DNA of 64,000 nucleotides from Chryseobacterium sp. (GCF_029240215.1 NZ_JARBTK010000003.1:124001-188000), one strand, 5' to 3'; shown: positions 28,673 through 38,716, counted from the first letter of the stretch. The notes: a model not told the origin generated them from the sequence alone. Made by a program: numbers and translations.

Positions 28673-29116
28673 ATGGAAACATTATCATACGAAATCATCA
28701 TCGATGCTCCAAAACAGAAAATATGGGATGTCCTTTGGGGAGAAAACACTTACAGTGAATGGACGAAATTTTTCAGTCCGGGTTCTCAAATGAGATCCGA
28801 CTGGAAAGTCGGCGGAAAAACCTATTTTGTAAACCAAGAAGGCGCAGGAATGGTTTCTACCATCGACAGTCTGGAAGAACCTGATCAGATTATTTTTAAA
28901 CATTTAGGAATGGTCGACAAAAATGGAGTGGAAGACACCGAAAGCATGGAAATCAAGCAATGGAGCGGTTGTTTTGAAAAATATATTCTTATAGACTATG
29001 ATGGCAAAACCAAACTTCATACAGAAGTTCAGATCGAAAAAAACTGGGAAGAGCATATGAACAACGGTTTTGAAAAAGGCCTTCAAGTCGTTAAAAATCT
29101 TGCAGAAGCAAATTAA
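28673..29116 (+). CDS. SRPBCC family protein, second of a tandem pair
   Basis: 147 residues. Opening IIIDAPKQKIWDVLWGENTYSEW, then DWKVGGKTYFVNQEGAGMVS and IIFKHLGMVDKNGVED. The closing helix NWEEHMNNGFEKGLQVVKNLAE is a good match to AHSA1-like proteins (usually xxGWxxxLxxLxxxLE). Paralogue of the gene just upstream. Last gene of the co-directional cluster before a new promoter. Confidence 0.85.
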   Translation: METLSYEIIIDAPKQKIWDVLWGENTYSEWTKFFSPGSQMRSDWKVGGKTYFVNQEGAGMVSTIDSLEEPDQIIFKHLGMVDKNGVEDTESMEIKQWSGCFEKYILIDYDGKTKLHTEVQIEKNWEEHMNNGFEKGLQVVKNLAEAN

Positions 29117-29143
29117 TGCTAACCCAAATATCTGTTTAGGGTA

Positions 29144-29175
29144 TTTGTAAGATTATGGTTTTTGATTTAGCTTTG
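29144..29175 (+). promoter_or_regulatory. Bacteroidota-type promoter before DoxX-like gene
   Basis: TTTG at 29144-29147, exactly 20 nt, then TAGCTTTG at 29168-29175: both boxes match the Bacteroidota housekeeping promoter with normal spacing. The ATG of the next gene is at 29202. Confidence 0.7.
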
Positions 29176-29201
29176 CGGTCATTAAAAATAATGCGATAAA
29201 T

Positions 29202-29660
29202 ATGAAATTACTGAGCATTCTCTTCGTTACATTTATTTTAGCTTTAATTGGAAGCAAACTAATTCAGGGAAGCTGGGATTTTTTATTTGCCGGAAACTTA
29301 GGAATGGCAGTTTTCATTATTTTCACCGGGTTTTCTCACTTTAAATTTCAAAAAGGAATGGCATTAATGATTCCTGATTTTATTCCGGCTAAATTATTTT
29401 GGGTGTATTTCACAGGAATTATTGAGATAGCTGCAGGAATCGGTTTAATGATTCCTTCAATTCGTGAGATTACCGCTATTTTGCTAATTATATTTTATGT
29501 TTTGGTTTTTATTGCCAATATCAATTCATCTAAAAAAAATGTAAATATTTTCAAAGGAGATTACAGCGGTCAAGGAATGGATTATCTTTATAAGCAAAGG
29601 TTACCCATGCAAATTATTTTGATTGTATGGACGTGGTATTTTGGAATTTATTTAAATTAA
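29202..29660 (+). CDS. DoxX-like small membrane protein
   Basis: 152 residues with four likely membrane helices (about 3-17, 28-48, 66-85, 90-110) and a fifth hydrophobic stretch at the C terminus. The middle (FTGFSHFKFQKGMALMIPDF, FTGIIEIAAGIGLMIPS) is the DoxX/DoxD-like pattern. The family is poorly characterised; some members are linked to thiosulfate/quinone chemistry or to redox protein complexes. It has its own promoter and its own terminator, so it is not part of the upstream operon. Confidence 0.75.
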   Translation: MKLLSILFVTFILALIGSKLIQGSWDFLFAGNLGMAVFIIFTGFSHFKFQKGMALMIPDFIPAKLFWVYFTGIIEIAAGIGLMIPSIREITAILLIIFYVLVFIANINSSKKNVNIFKGDYSGQGMDYLYKQRLPMQIILIVWTWYFGIYLN

Positions 29661-29685
29661 ATCAAATAAATTTTTACATCATTAT

Positions 29686-29719
29686 AAAAACGGAGAGTAT
29701 TGTACTTTCCGTTTTTTTG
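29686..29719 (+). terminator. terminator after DoxX-like gene
   Basis: Arms AAAACGGAGAGTA and TACTTTCCGTTTT (one G-U pair) around a three-base loop, then a T run. Confidence 0.85.
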
Positions 29720-29835
29720 TAAGTAACTTCATGATTTAGAGAAAAGGATGTAACAATTTTGCGCTTTTAGTTGTCTAATTAAGATATAATTAATTGAAAT
29801 AACTGATCGTTTTTTTAACTAAATCCATACATATT

Positions 29836-31839
29836 ATGAATATTAATACTAAAATTTTAACTACTGCTCAGATTGTTATATCAGCAATAATGATAAATGC
29901 ACAGACTTCTACAACAAAATTACCAGGAGACCCAACATTGGTTTCCTCAAAGGCTACTTTGGAAAAACTAAGCACTTATGATAAAGGAAACTTTAAATAC
30001 AAAGTTGAAGATTATTTTGCAAGACCCAAAGCCTCACAGTTTAAAATCTCGCCAGACGGGAAATATTTGTCTTATAAAGAAAAGGATAAAGACAGCAAAA
30101 ATCATGTTTTCGTAAAAGACCTGGCAACGGGAAAAGCTACCAAAGCACTTGTTGAAAAAGAAGATCTGATCAGAAGTTACGGTTGGTTAAATAAAAAACG
30201 TCTTTTTTATACTCAGGACAAGAGCGGAAATGAAAATCTCCATTTGTATGCGGCAGATATTGATGGTAAAAATCTCAAAGACCTCACTCCTTTTGATGGC
30301 GTAACCATTGGTTTGGTTCAGATCATAAAAGATACAGACTATGTGGTGGTCACTATGAATAAAAATAATAAGCAAATTTTCGAGCCTTTCAAAATAAACT
30401 TTGTTACTGGTGAAATGACTCAGCTTTTTGAAAATAAAGATCCTAAAAATCCTATTGACGGTTACCTTTTTGATAAAGAAGGAAACTTGAGAGGTTATAC
30501 GATTTTAGAAAACGGATTAACAACGAAAACGTATTATAAGAATCTGCAATCCGGAAAGTTTGATCTTCTTAAATCAACGGATTGGAAAGATACATTCAGT
30601 ATCATGAGATTCAATGACCATTCAAAAAATAAAGATGAGGCATATGTTGTTACGAATCTAGATAGTGACAAATCAAGAATTGTTCTGTATGATTTAAAGA
30701 AAAATGCTGTCATTAAAGAAGTTTACTCTAATCCTACCTTTGATGTGAACTCTGTAAGTATGGCTGGTAAAAACAGAAATTATGAATTAGATTATATCAG
30801 TTATAACGGAATCAAAAATGAAATCATTCCTGTAAGTCAATTTTATAAGGAAGTTGATACTCAGTTAAAATCTGAATTTGGTGACAAACAGTTTTATGTA
30901 GTTTCTTCTGATGATAGCGATTCTAAGCTTTTAGTAATTGTTGACAGTGATAAATTATACGGGAAATATTACGAGTATGATGTAAAATCTAAAAAACTAA
31001 AACTTCTTGTAGATCTTATGCCTCAGTTGAAAGAAGAGGATATGGCAGAAATGAGACCTATCGAATTTAAAAGCAGAGATGGTTTGACAATTCATGGGTA
31101 TATTACATTGCCAAAAGCTGCTGTTGATGGTCAGAAAGTTCCTTTGATAGTAAATCCTCACGGCGGTCCGCAGGGAATCAGAGATGATTGGGGATTCAAT
31201 CCTGAGACCCAATTATTTGCAAGTCGTGGTTATGCAACTTTACAGGTTAATTTCAGAATTTCTGGTGGTTATGGTAAAGAATTTCAGAATTCGGGCTACA
31301 AACAAATCGGAAGAAAAGCAATGGATGATGTGGAAGACGGAGTAAAATATGCAATCTCGCAAGGTTGGGTAGATAAAGATAAAATTGCCATCTATGGCGG
31401 AAGTCACGGTGGTTATGCTACTTTGATGGGATTGATCAAAACACCAGATTTATATTCTTGTGGTGTTGATTACGTGGGTGTTTCAAATATCTTCACATTC
31501 TTCGATTCTTTCCCTGAATACTGGAAACCGTACAAAGAAATGGTTAAACAGATATGGTATGATTTAGACAATCCTGAAGAAGCAAAAATTGCAAAAGAGG
31601 TTTCACCTGTTTTCCAGATTGATAAAATTAAAAAGCCGTTGTTTGTGGTTCAGGGAGCAAACGATCCGAGAGTTAACATTAACGAATCAGATCAAATCGT
31701 AAAAGCTTTGAGAAATAAAGGCTTTGAAGTTCCTTACATGGTAAAATACGATGAAGGACACGGATTCGGAAAAGAACCCAACAGACTTGAGTTGTATAAA
31801 TATATGCTGGGTTTCTTCGCAGAAAATTTTAATAAATAA
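29836..31839 (+). CDS. exported S9 prolyl oligopeptidase-family peptidase
   Basis: 667 residues. A signal peptide (about 1-22) is followed by a beta-propeller domain (roughly 60-400; repeats such as FKISPDGKYLSYKEKDKD and YGWLNKKRLFYTQDKSG) and a C-terminal alpha/beta-hydrolase domain. The catalytic triad is visible: Ser523 in YGGSHGGYA, Asp in GANDPRVNINESDQ, His in DEGHGFGKEPNR. S9 peptidases cleave short peptides after proline or related residues in the periplasm. Common among proteolytic Bacteroidota. Monocistronic, ended by repeats and a hairpin. Confidence 0.93.
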   Translation: MNINTKILTTAQIVISAIMINAQTSTTKLPGDPTLVSSKATLEKLSTYDKGNFKYKVEDYFARPKASQFKISPDGKYLSYKEKDKDSKNHVFVKDLATGKATKALVEKEDLIRSYGWLNKKRLFYTQDKSGNENLHLYAADIDGKNLKDLTPFDGVTIGLVQIIKDTDYVVVTMNKNNKQIFEPFKINFVTGEMTQLFENKDPKNPIDGYLFDKEGNLRGYTILENGLTTKTYYKNLQSGKFDLLKSTDWKDTFSIMRFNDHSKNKDEAYVVTNLDSDKSRIVLYDLKKNAVIKEVYSNPTFDVNSVSMAGKNRNYELDYISYNGIKNEIIPVSQFYKEVDTQLKSEFGDKQFYVVSSDDSDSKLLVIVDSDKLYGKYYEYDVKSKKLKLLVDLMPQLKEEDMAEMRPIEFKSRDGLTIHGYITLPKAAVDGQKVPLIVNPHGGPQGIRDDWGFNPETQLFASRGYATLQVNFRISGGYGKEFQNSGYKQIGRKAMDDVEDGVKYAISQGWVDKDKIAIYGGSHGGYATLMGLIKTPDLYSCGVDYVGVSNIFTFFDSFPEYWKPYKEMVKQIWYDLDNPEEAKIAKEVSPVFQIDKIKKPLFVVQGANDPRVNINESDQIVKALRNKGFEVPYMVKYDEGHGFGKEPNRLELYKYMLGFFAENFNK

Positions 31840-31887
31840 TTTTATGAATGTTCGTTTTTAATCATAACACTAAAATCATCAGTCATT

Positions 31888-31952
31888 TTGTCATTCCGTA
31901 GGAATCTAAACTGCTTTATTTTCAGTGTGTTGAGATTCCTACGGAATGACAA
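31888..31952. repeat. dispersed inverted repeat, copy 3
   Basis: Left arm TTGTCATTCCGTAGGAATCT and right arm AGATTCCTACGGAATGACAA, perfectly complementary over 20 bp, with a divergent centre. Confidence 0.92.
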
Positions 31953-32024
31953 GCAAACCATTAAAACTAAGTTATTACTAATTACGGACATTCATTAATA
32001 ATTTAAATAAAAGTTTATAAAAAC

Positions 32025-32055
32025 AACGGAAAGTATTTTGCTTTCCGTTTTTTTT
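32025..32055 (+). terminator. terminator downstream of S9 peptidase
   Basis: Arms AACGGAAAG and CTTTCCGTT around TATTTTG, followed by TTTTTTT. About 185 nt after the peptidase stop, past repeat copy 3. Confidence 0.75.
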
Positions 32056-32097
32056 AAATAACAACACAATTTTCTCACAATATTTCAGCGCACAGAA

Positions 32098-32250
32098 TTC
32101 CCCTCCTTTGGAGGGGTGGATCAATTTTCAAAGAAAATTGAGACGGGGTGGTTCTATAGCCCGGATAGAAACGGCATCCTTTTTTTGCAGTGGACGCAGC
32201 GAAGTGGAGACCACTGCAAAAAAGATATAGTGGATAGCCGGATAAGCTTT
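32098..32250. repeat. composite intergenic element with strong hairpins
   Basis: Three parts in order: CCCCTCCTTTGGAGGGG (palindrome), a GACGGGGTGGTT segment, then a GC-rich block with GCCCGGATAGAAACGGCATC, arms TTTTTTGCAGTGG / CCACTGCAAAAAA around GACGCAGCGAAGTGGAGA, and a tail TATAGTGGATAGCCGGATAA. It stands out from the AT-rich surroundings. I recall similar blocks scattered through flavobacterial genomes, but could not search. Structure suggests an RNA or terminator-like unit. Confidence 0.6.
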
Positions 32251-32357
32251 AAAAAAATATTGTAACAAAAACACGATTAACAAACGAAAAACTGAAATGT
32301 CAAAAAAAATCTTTACATTCATTAAAGTAAAACAAAAAGGACAATCGTCATAGCAAT

Positions 32358-32936
32358 ATGGAGATTGCCGAGAAAATAACAATGCCACAGAAGGAAAAGG
32401 AAAACATTATTTCGCAGACCGTATCAAACTACGGTGGAAAACTGATGTCTTTCATTCGTCCGAAAGTGAAAAATACCGAAGATGCGGAAGATATTCTGCA
32501 GGAAGTCTGGTACCAGTTCAGCAGTTTGACCAATCTTTCTGAAATTGTAAATGTTGGCGGATGGTTGTATCGCGTTACTTCAAATAAAATCATTGATAAA
32601 TACAGAAAAAAGAAAACCGAAAACCTTGAAGATTTCGTCTACGAAGATGAAGACGGTTCGTTTTCGATAAAAGATATTCTGTTGCTCGACGACAGCGCCG
32701 GACCGGATGTGAAAATGTTTCAGGATGAAATCTGGAAAAAGTTATTTGAAGTTTTAGAAGAACTTCCCGAAAAACAGAAATTGGTCTACATAGAAAATGA
32801 ACTCAATGATAAAACTTTACAGGAAATCGCTGATGAACAGGGAGAAAATATCAAAACCATCATCAGTAGAAAAAATTATGCAGTGAAGCATTTGAGAAAC
32901 AGATTGAGACAGTTGTACGAAGATTTAAATAATTAG
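32358..32936 (+). CDS. ECF-type RNA polymerase sigma factor (second locus)
   Basis: 192 residues from ATG 32358 (MEIAEKITMPQ...); ATG 32382 is an alternative. Region 2: FIRPKVKNTEDAEDILQEVWYQF and GGWLYRVTSNKIIDKYRKKK. Region 4: LPEKQKLVYIENELNDKTLQEIADEQGENIKTIISRKNYAVKHLR, in which the helix-turn-helix is visible. It differs clearly from the sigma factor at 5.4 kb. Two small genes follow at 11 and 90 nt and are probably co-transcribed; the first has membrane helices and might be its regulator. Confidence 0.88.
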   Translation: MEIAEKITMPQKEKENIISQTVSNYGGKLMSFIRPKVKNTEDAEDILQEVWYQFSSLTNLSEIVNVGGWLYRVTSNKIIDKYRKKKTENLEDFVYEDEDGSFSIKDILLLDDSAGPDVKMFQDEIWKKLFEVLEELPEKQKLVYIENELNDKTLQEIADEQGENIKTIISRKNYAVKHLRNRLRQLYEDLNN

Positions 32937-32947
32937 AAATAAATAAA

Positions 32948-33286
32948 ATGAACAATAAATATAAAAAAAGCTGGGCACTTTTAATTTTATGTCCACCATT
33001 GATTTTCCTTGCCGTTGCGCTGATTGTAATGTGGTTGTGGAACTGCATTCTTCCCGAAGTTATTGGTGTGAAAAGTATCAATTTCTGGCAGGCGATGGGA
33101 ATTTTGGTTTTGAGTAAAATTCTTTTTGGAGGTTTCCACGGAAAATTCGGAAGGGGAATGAGAGATATGAAAGAAAAACATCTGAGACATAAAATGGAGG
33201 GAATGTCTGCAGAAGAAAAAGAAAAATTCAAAGAAGTCTGGAGACAGAAATGCTCAACCGGATTCTTCAACAGAAATAACGAATAG
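32948..33286 (+). CDS. small membrane protein in ECF operon
   Basis: 112 residues of unknown family. Two membrane helices (about 8-29 and 44-60) are followed by a basic and then acidic helical tail (RGMRDMKEKHLRHKMEGM, SAEEKEKFKEVWRQKC). Starts 11 nt after the ECF sigma gene. The EKLR-rich tail with MSxEEKEKFKExW recalls small Bacteroidota proteins encoded beside ECF sigma factors. Regulatory role is inferred from context only. Confidence 0.65.
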   Translation: MNNKYKKSWALLILCPPLIFLAVALIVMWLWNCILPEVIGVKSINFWQAMGILVLSKILFGGFHGKFGRGMRDMKEKHLRHKMEGMSAEEKEKFKEVWRQKCSTGFFNRNNE

Positions 33287-33376
33287 TTTGAAATTTTAAG
33301 GAAGTAGTAAAGTAAAAACTAAAACGAATTCGTCTCTATAAAAAACAAGAAGTAGTAAAATTTAAAATTTAAGAAA

Positions 33377-33646
33377 ATGAAAAATTCAGTATTAAAAGGT
33401 GTTCTTGGAGCACTTGCCGTTGCCGGAGTTGCAATGGTTACCAAAAAAGTAATTGAAAGAAAAAGATTTGTAAGAGGTATTTTCAACGAATACGGAATCA
33501 AAGAAAAATCACCTTTCGGATTGGCTGATAAGATCAGAGAAATGGATGAAGAACAGTATCAGGAACTGAAAGGAAAGTTCAAGAAAGAATTTGCCTCAAG
33601 ATGTTGTAGAAAACATGCGAAAAAAGAAGATCTTACAGAAGCATAA
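33377..33646 (+). CDS. small protein with N-terminal hydrophobic helix, ECF operon
   Basis: 89 residues, unknown family. A short hydrophobic helix (LKGVLGALAVAGVAMV, residues 6-21) is followed by a charged helical domain with DEEQYQELKGKFKKEFASRCC and a Cys pair (about 78-79). It lies 90 nt after the previous small gene, same strand, with a strong hairpin terminator after it, so the three genes probably form one unit. It could anchor to the membrane. No function can be assigned. Confidence 0.6.
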   Translation: MKNSVLKGVLGALAVAGVAMVTKKVIERKRFVRGIFNEYGIKEKSPFGLADKIREMDEEQYQELKGKFKKEFASRCCRKHAKKEDLTEA

Positions 33647-33676
33647 TAGTAAAAAATAACTAAATTGAAATTGTTT

Positions 33677-33718
33677 AATTCCGGTGCGGGAAGCAAAGCT
33701 TCCCGCACCGGAATTTTT
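33677..33718. terminator. 18-bp perfect hairpin ending ECF operon
   Basis: Arms 33677-33694 and 33698-33715 are fully complementary (core CCGGTGCGGGAAGC), loop AAA, followed by TTTTTCTTT. Strong intrinsic terminator. Confidence 0.88.
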
Positions 33719-33788
33719 TCTTTAAAGAGTGGTTGATATTTTTGAAGCCGCTATTTAAACTTTTTTTACTAATTAAAATCAACATAAA

Positions 33789-33857
33789 GTTTGTCATTCC
33801 GTAGGAATCTCGGCAATAAATATAAATAATAGCTTAGATTCCTACGGAATGACAAAC
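33789..33857. repeat. dispersed inverted repeat, copy 4
   Basis: Left arm GTTTGTCATTCCGTAGGAAT and right arm ATTCCTACGGAATGACAAAC are fully complementary, extended by CT/AG, with an unrelated AT-rich centre. Confidence 0.92.
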
Positions 33858-34001
33858 TCGGAAAATATTCTCAATTATACAAAAAAACTCAGCGACCCTT
33901 GCGTTAAAAAAAAAGAGATTGCTTTGCTTCGCTAGCAATGACAAAAATCGTATAAATAAAAGTACAAAGAAAATAAAATTCTTATTTTTGTATTCACTTA
34001 C

Positions 34002-34852
<851 letters not shown>

Positions 34853-35324
34853 GTTGCAAATATATTAATTTAGAATAAATATAATTAATAAAATTTAAAT
34901 TTTCTTTAAATGCTGATTAACAGATGATTTGAGGGAATGCTTTAAGTCTAATTTACCCTCTATTTATATTTTCCATAACTGAAAAGCTTAGTGAGCTTTT
35001 ATAAATGAAACGGCTTTGTGAAACTTAAAAACAGTTAATAGTAGAAAAACTCAGTGCACTTTGTGTTCAAATTTGGCACTATAATTTATGAAAATCGCTC
35101 AAATATTTAAGTTGTAAAAAGAACTATTGAACCAAAATCGCTTCAATAGATGATTTGAATAAATTAATATCACTGCTTGTAATCACACATTCGCAAGTTT
35201 CAAAACCTGCATTTTAAAGCCAATTGTAAAAAGCCAATCGCCAACAATGACTTAGGTTGCGAAATCAGTTTAAAAATCGTAATTTTACGAATCTTTTTTT
35301 TCAAACAAAATCTAATATATAAAA
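34853..35324. other. gene-free stretch before gcvP
   Basis: 472 nt of AT-rich sequence. It contains fragments such as AAACTCAGTGCACTTTGTGTT (about 35046) and GAAAAGCTTAGTGAGCTTTT (about 34980) that look like worn copies of a common intergenic element. A glycine riboswitch was sought because gcvP follows, but no convincing paired aptamer was found. No ORF is supported. Confidence 0.5.
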
Positions 35325-38183
35325 ATGAATACAGAGCAGTTTGTGAGCCGTCACATTTCCCTAAATGAAGCCGATAAGCAGGCAATGTTGGAAAAAGTTG
35401 GCGTTTCAAGTATCGAAGAATTGATTTCTCAAACCATTCCATCATCTATCCGTTTAGAAAGTGATCTGAATATTTCAGAACCTCTTTCAGAATACCAGAT
35501 GCTGAATCATTCGAAAGAATTGGCAGCGAAGAATACTGATTATACAAGCTATATCGGTTTTGGATATCACAATACATTGTTGCCATCGGCGATTCAGAGA
35601 AATATCTTTGAAAACCCAAGCTGGTACACAGCGTACACACCTTATCAGGCGGAGATCGCTCAGGGAAGATTAGAAGCTTTGCTTAATTATCAGACTGTTG
35701 TGTGCGATTTGACAGGTTTTGCTTTGGCAAACGCGTCTTTGCTGGATGAATCTACAGCTGCTGCAGAAGCAATGCATATGTTCTTCAACAACAGAACGAA
35801 AGATCAGAAAAAAGCAGGAGCAAACAAGTTTTTTATCTCTGATTTAGTTTTGCCTCAAACCGTTTCTGTTTTAAAAACAAAAGCTGAAGGTTTAGCAATC
35901 GAAATCGTAGAAGGTGATCACAAAACACATCAGTTCGACGAATCTTATTACGGAGTGTTATTACAGTATCCAGGCAAAAACGGAATCGTTTTAGACTATA
36001 CAGAAGATATCGTGGAATACAAAAAATTAGATTTACAAGTTGTTGTAGCTTGTGATCCGATGGCTTTGGTTAAATTGAAATCTCCTGCATCAATGGGCGC
36101 TGACTGTGCTGTTGGAACTTCACAGAGATTTGGTATTCCATTAGGTTACGGTGGTCCTCACGCAGCATTTTTCTCTTGTAAAGAAGATTACAAAAGAGAT
36201 ATTCCGGGAAGAATCATCGGGGTTTCTCAGGATATGTACGGAAAACGTGCGTTGAGAATGGCTTTGCAAACGAGAGAGCAGCATATTAAGAGAGAAAGAG
36301 CAACCTCAAACATCTGTACTGCTCAGGTTCTTTTAGCAGTTATGGCAGGAATGTATGCTGTTTATCATGGTCCGAAAGGATTAAATTATATTGCTGATCA
36401 AATTCACTTTAAAGCAAATGCTTTGAAAGGCGGATTAAAAGCTTTAGGTTATCAGACTGTTGAAGAGCCGATTTTTGACACGGTAAAAATCGTAATGTCT
36501 GAAGATGAGAAAGCAAGATTGATGAGAATGATGCTTGATCACAGACTGAATCTTAATTATTTCACAGAAGGAGTTGTAAGCATTGCGATCAACGAAAGTA
36601 CAACATTGGAAAAATTAAATGTTCTGATGGCTTCTTTTGCTCAGTTTAAAGATAAGCAGACTTTCAAATTAGAAATAAAAGAAGGATATAGCATTCCAGA
36701 AGAAAATCTTAGAAAAGATGAGATTCTTACGGAAGAAGTGTTCAACAAATATCATACAGAGACAGAATTGATGCGTTACATCAAGCGTCTTGAAAGAAAA
36801 GATTTATCATTAACGCATTCGATGATCTCTCTTGGTTCATGTACAATGAAATTGAACGCGGCGACTCAGATGTTGCCACTTTCGTGGGCAGATTGGGGAA
36901 GTGTTCACCCGTTTGTCCCGGTAAATCAGGCAGGAGGTTATCAGGAAATGATCAAAGAATTAGAAAAAGATCTTTCTGAAATCACAGGCTTTGCAGGAAC
37001 TTCTCTTCAGCCAAATTCAGGAGCTCAGGGAGAATATGCAGGTTTGATGGTGATCAGAGAATATCACATTTCAAGAGGCGAAGGTCACAGAAATGTGGTT
37101 TTGATTCCTCAGTCTGCACACGGAACAAATCCGGCTTCTGCAGCAATGGCAGGAATGAAGATTGTTGTCGTTAAAAACCTTGAAAGTGGGGAAATTGATT
37201 TTGAAGATTTCAAAGCTAAAGCAGAAGCTAATTCTGAAAACTTATCTTGTGTAATGATCACATACCCTTCAACGTACGGGTTTTTTGATGCAAACATTAA
37301 AGAAATTACTCAATTGGTTCACGATCACGGTGGACAGGTTTATATGGACGGTGCGAACATGAACGCTCAGGTAGGATATACAAGTCCTGGAAACATCGGA
37401 GCAGACGTTTGTCACTTAAATCTTCATAAAACTTTCGCAATTCCTCACGGAGGTGGAGGTCCTGGTGTTGGCCCGATCTGTGTTGCGAAACACTTAGTTC
37501 CTTTCTTGCCTACCAATGCAAACATTAAAGTAGGTTCAAAAGAAGCGATCGAAGGAATTTCTGCAGCACCTTACGGTTCTGGATTGATTTTGAATATTTC
37601 TTACGCTTACATCAAAATGTTGGGAACTTCAGGTTTGAAAAAAGCAACTGAACATGCGATTTTAAATGCAAATTATTTAAAAGAAATCTTAGCAGAACAT
37701 TTCCCTATTTTATATTCAAATACAGAAGGTAGAGTAGCGCACGAATGTATCGTAGATTTCCGTCAGTTCAAATCTTTAGGAATTGAAGTGGCTGATGTAG
37801 CAAAAAGATTAATGGACTACGGTTTCCATGCGCCTACGGTTTCTTTCCCGGTTGCAGGAACTTTAATGATCGAGCCTACAGAATCTGAAAGCAAATCTGA
37901 AATCGACCGTTTTGCAGAAGCTCTTATCGCAATCAAACAAGAGATTGATGAGATTGCTAATGGCGAAGCAGATCAGTCGAACAACGTCTTGAAAAATGCT
38001 CCTCACACTGAGCAATTGGTAATTTCTGATTCTTGGGATAAACCATACAGCAGAGAAAAGGCAGCTTATCCTCTACATTGGGTAAGAGATCACAAATTCT
38101 TTGCATCAGTTTCTAGAGTTGACGAAGCTTACGGAGACAGAAACTTAGTTTGTACTTGTGAGCCGATTGAAGCTTATATGTAA
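35325..38183 (+). CDS. gcvP: glycine dehydrogenase (decarboxylating), P protein of glycine cleavage system
   Basis: 952 residues, the usual length of the fused single-chain P protein (alpha and beta halves together). It decarboxylates glycine using pyridoxal phosphate and passes the aminomethyl group to lipoylated GcvH. The PLP lysine is Lys702 in LNLHKTFAIPHGGGGPGVGP. Other landmarks: the start SRHISLNEADKQAMLEKVGV, YHNTLLP near residue 80, SMISLGSCTMKLNAA (about 495-509) and a C-terminal DRNLVCTCEP. The other system genes are not in the window. A terminator lies 20 nt downstream. Confidence 0.97.
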   Translation: MNTEQFVSRHISLNEADKQAMLEKVGVSSIEELISQTIPSSIRLESDLNISEPLSEYQMLNHSKELAAKNTDYTSYIGFGYHNTLLPSAIQRNIFENPSWYTAYTPYQAEIAQGRLEALLNYQTVVCDLTGFALANASLLDESTAAAEAMHMFFNNRTKDQKKAGANKFFISDLVLPQTVSVLKTKAEGLAIEIVEGDHKTHQFDESYYGVLLQYPGKNGIVLDYTEDIVEYKKLDLQVVVACDPMALVKLKSPASMGADCAVGTSQRFGIPLGYGGPHAAFFSCKEDYKRDIPGRIIGVSQDMYGKRALRMALQTREQHIKRERATSNICTAQVLLAVMAGMYAVYHGPKGLNYIADQIHFKANALKGGLKALGYQTVEEPIFDTVKIVMSEDEKARLMRMMLDHRLNLNYFTEGVVSIAINESTTLEKLNVLMASFAQFKDKQTFKLEIKEGYSIPEENLRKDEILTEEVFNKYHTETELMRYIKRLERKDLSLTHSMISLGSCTMKLNAATQMLPLSWADWGSVHPFVPVNQAGGYQEMIKELEKDLSEITGFAGTSLQPNSGAQGEYAGLMVIREYHISRGEGHRNVVLIPQSAHGTNPASAAMAGMKIVVVKNLESGEIDFEDFKAKAEANSENLSCVMITYPSTYGFFDANIKEITQLVHDHGGQVYMDGANMNAQVGYTSPGNIGADVCHLNLHKTFAIPHGGGGPGVGPICVAKHLVPFLPTNANIKVGSKEAIEGISAAPYGSGLILNISYAYIKMLGTSGLKKATEHAILNANYLKEILAEHFPILYSNTEGRVAHECIVDFRQFKSLGIEVADVAKRLMDYGFHAPTVSFPVAGTLMIEPTESESKSEIDRFAEALIAIKQEIDEIANGEADQSNNVLKNAPHTEQLVISDSWDKPYSREKAAYPLHWVRDHKFFASVSRVDEAYGDRNLVCTCEPIEAYM

Positions 38184-38203
38184 TTAAAAGTTTTTATATA
38201 ATT

Positions 38204-38236
38204 AATCCCTTTCAGTGATGAGAGGGATTTTTTGTT
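38204..38236 (+). terminator. terminator after gcvP
   Basis: Arms AATCCCT and AGGGATT with loop TTCAGTGATGAG, then TTTTTTG. Confidence 0.8.
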
Positions 38237-38281
38237 ATTAGGATCAGCTTTTAATATAGATTTTATAGGTAAGTTTTTAAA

Positions 38282-38716
38282 TTAAAACGTTGAAATTCTG
38301 CTTAAGCATGCAATTAATTCTGGTAAACTGTATACGCCATCATTTATAAGAATACATTTATCTTTATTTCCAAATGAGTTAGCAGTGTATATTTTTTGAT
38401 TATCAATGATAAATAGTACTTTGTTTTTGTTTCCGAAAGAATTTGCAGAATGAACTTTTTGACCATCAATAACAAGCACTATTTTGTCTTTATTTCCAAA
38501 AGAATTTGCAGAATAGACCTTTTGACCATCAATAATAAGTATCATCTTGTTATTGTTTCCGAAAGAATTAGCGGTATATATTTTTTGATTATCAATAATA
38601 AGTACTACTTTGTCTTTATTTCCAAAGGAATTTACAGAATAAATTTTTTGATTATCTATTATAAAAATTACTTTATCCTTGTTTCCAAAAGAATTTGCAA
38701 TATAAATTTTAGTCAT
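38282..38716 (-). CDS. protein of six 21-residue repeats, unknown function
   Basis: 144 residues, almost entirely six tandem repeats of 21 residues with consensus (I/V)Y(S/T)ANSFGNKDKVxLIIDNQK, then a short tail (VYSLPELIACLSRISTF). Each unit predicts two beta strands (IYxANS and VxLIID) joined by FGNKDK and DNQK turns, so a repetitive beta structure is expected. There is no signal peptide and only one cysteine. The alternation of short strands recalls the DUF6150 (septoil-knot) proteins, but this is only a pattern similarity. It lies 11 nt after the 116-aa gene and is probably co-transcribed with it. Confidence 0.75.
   Translation of the reverse strand: MTKIYIANSFGNKDKVIFIIDNQKIYSVNSFGNKDKVVLIIDNQKIYTANSFGNNNKMILIIDGQKVYSANSFGNKDKIVLVIDGQKVHSANSFGNKNKVLFIIDNQKIYTANSFGNKDKCILINDGVYSLPELIACLSRISTF

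Larger units (their letters stand above)
31840..32357. other. gene-free stretch rich in repeats
   Basis: 518 nt that hold inverted repeat copy 3 (31888-31952), a terminator hairpin (32025-32055) and a composite GC-rich element (32098-32250). An 86-codon ORF on the minus strand crosses the element and is not credible. No RNA gene can be named from sequence alone. Confidence 0.6.
33647..34001. other. gene-free stretch with terminator and repeats
   Basis: 355 nt holding the 18-bp hairpin (33677-33718), inverted repeat copy 4 (33789-33857), an AAACTCAGCGACCCTTGCG-type fragment (about 33885-33910) and a degenerate GATTGCTTTGCTTCGC...GCAATGAC element (about 33916-33942). The last resembles half of the longer inverted repeat at 57.7 kb. 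TATTTTTG at 33983-33990 may be the -7 box of the J-protein gene. Confidence 0.6.

Noticed and set aside
32128..32388. 86-codon ORF on the minus strand
   Set aside because: Crosses the composite repeat and overlaps the start of the ECF sigma gene; no family features.
34853..35324. Glycine riboswitch ahead of gcvP
   Set aside because: No paired aptamer with the expected conserved core could be found; sequence is AT-rich with scattered weak hairpins.
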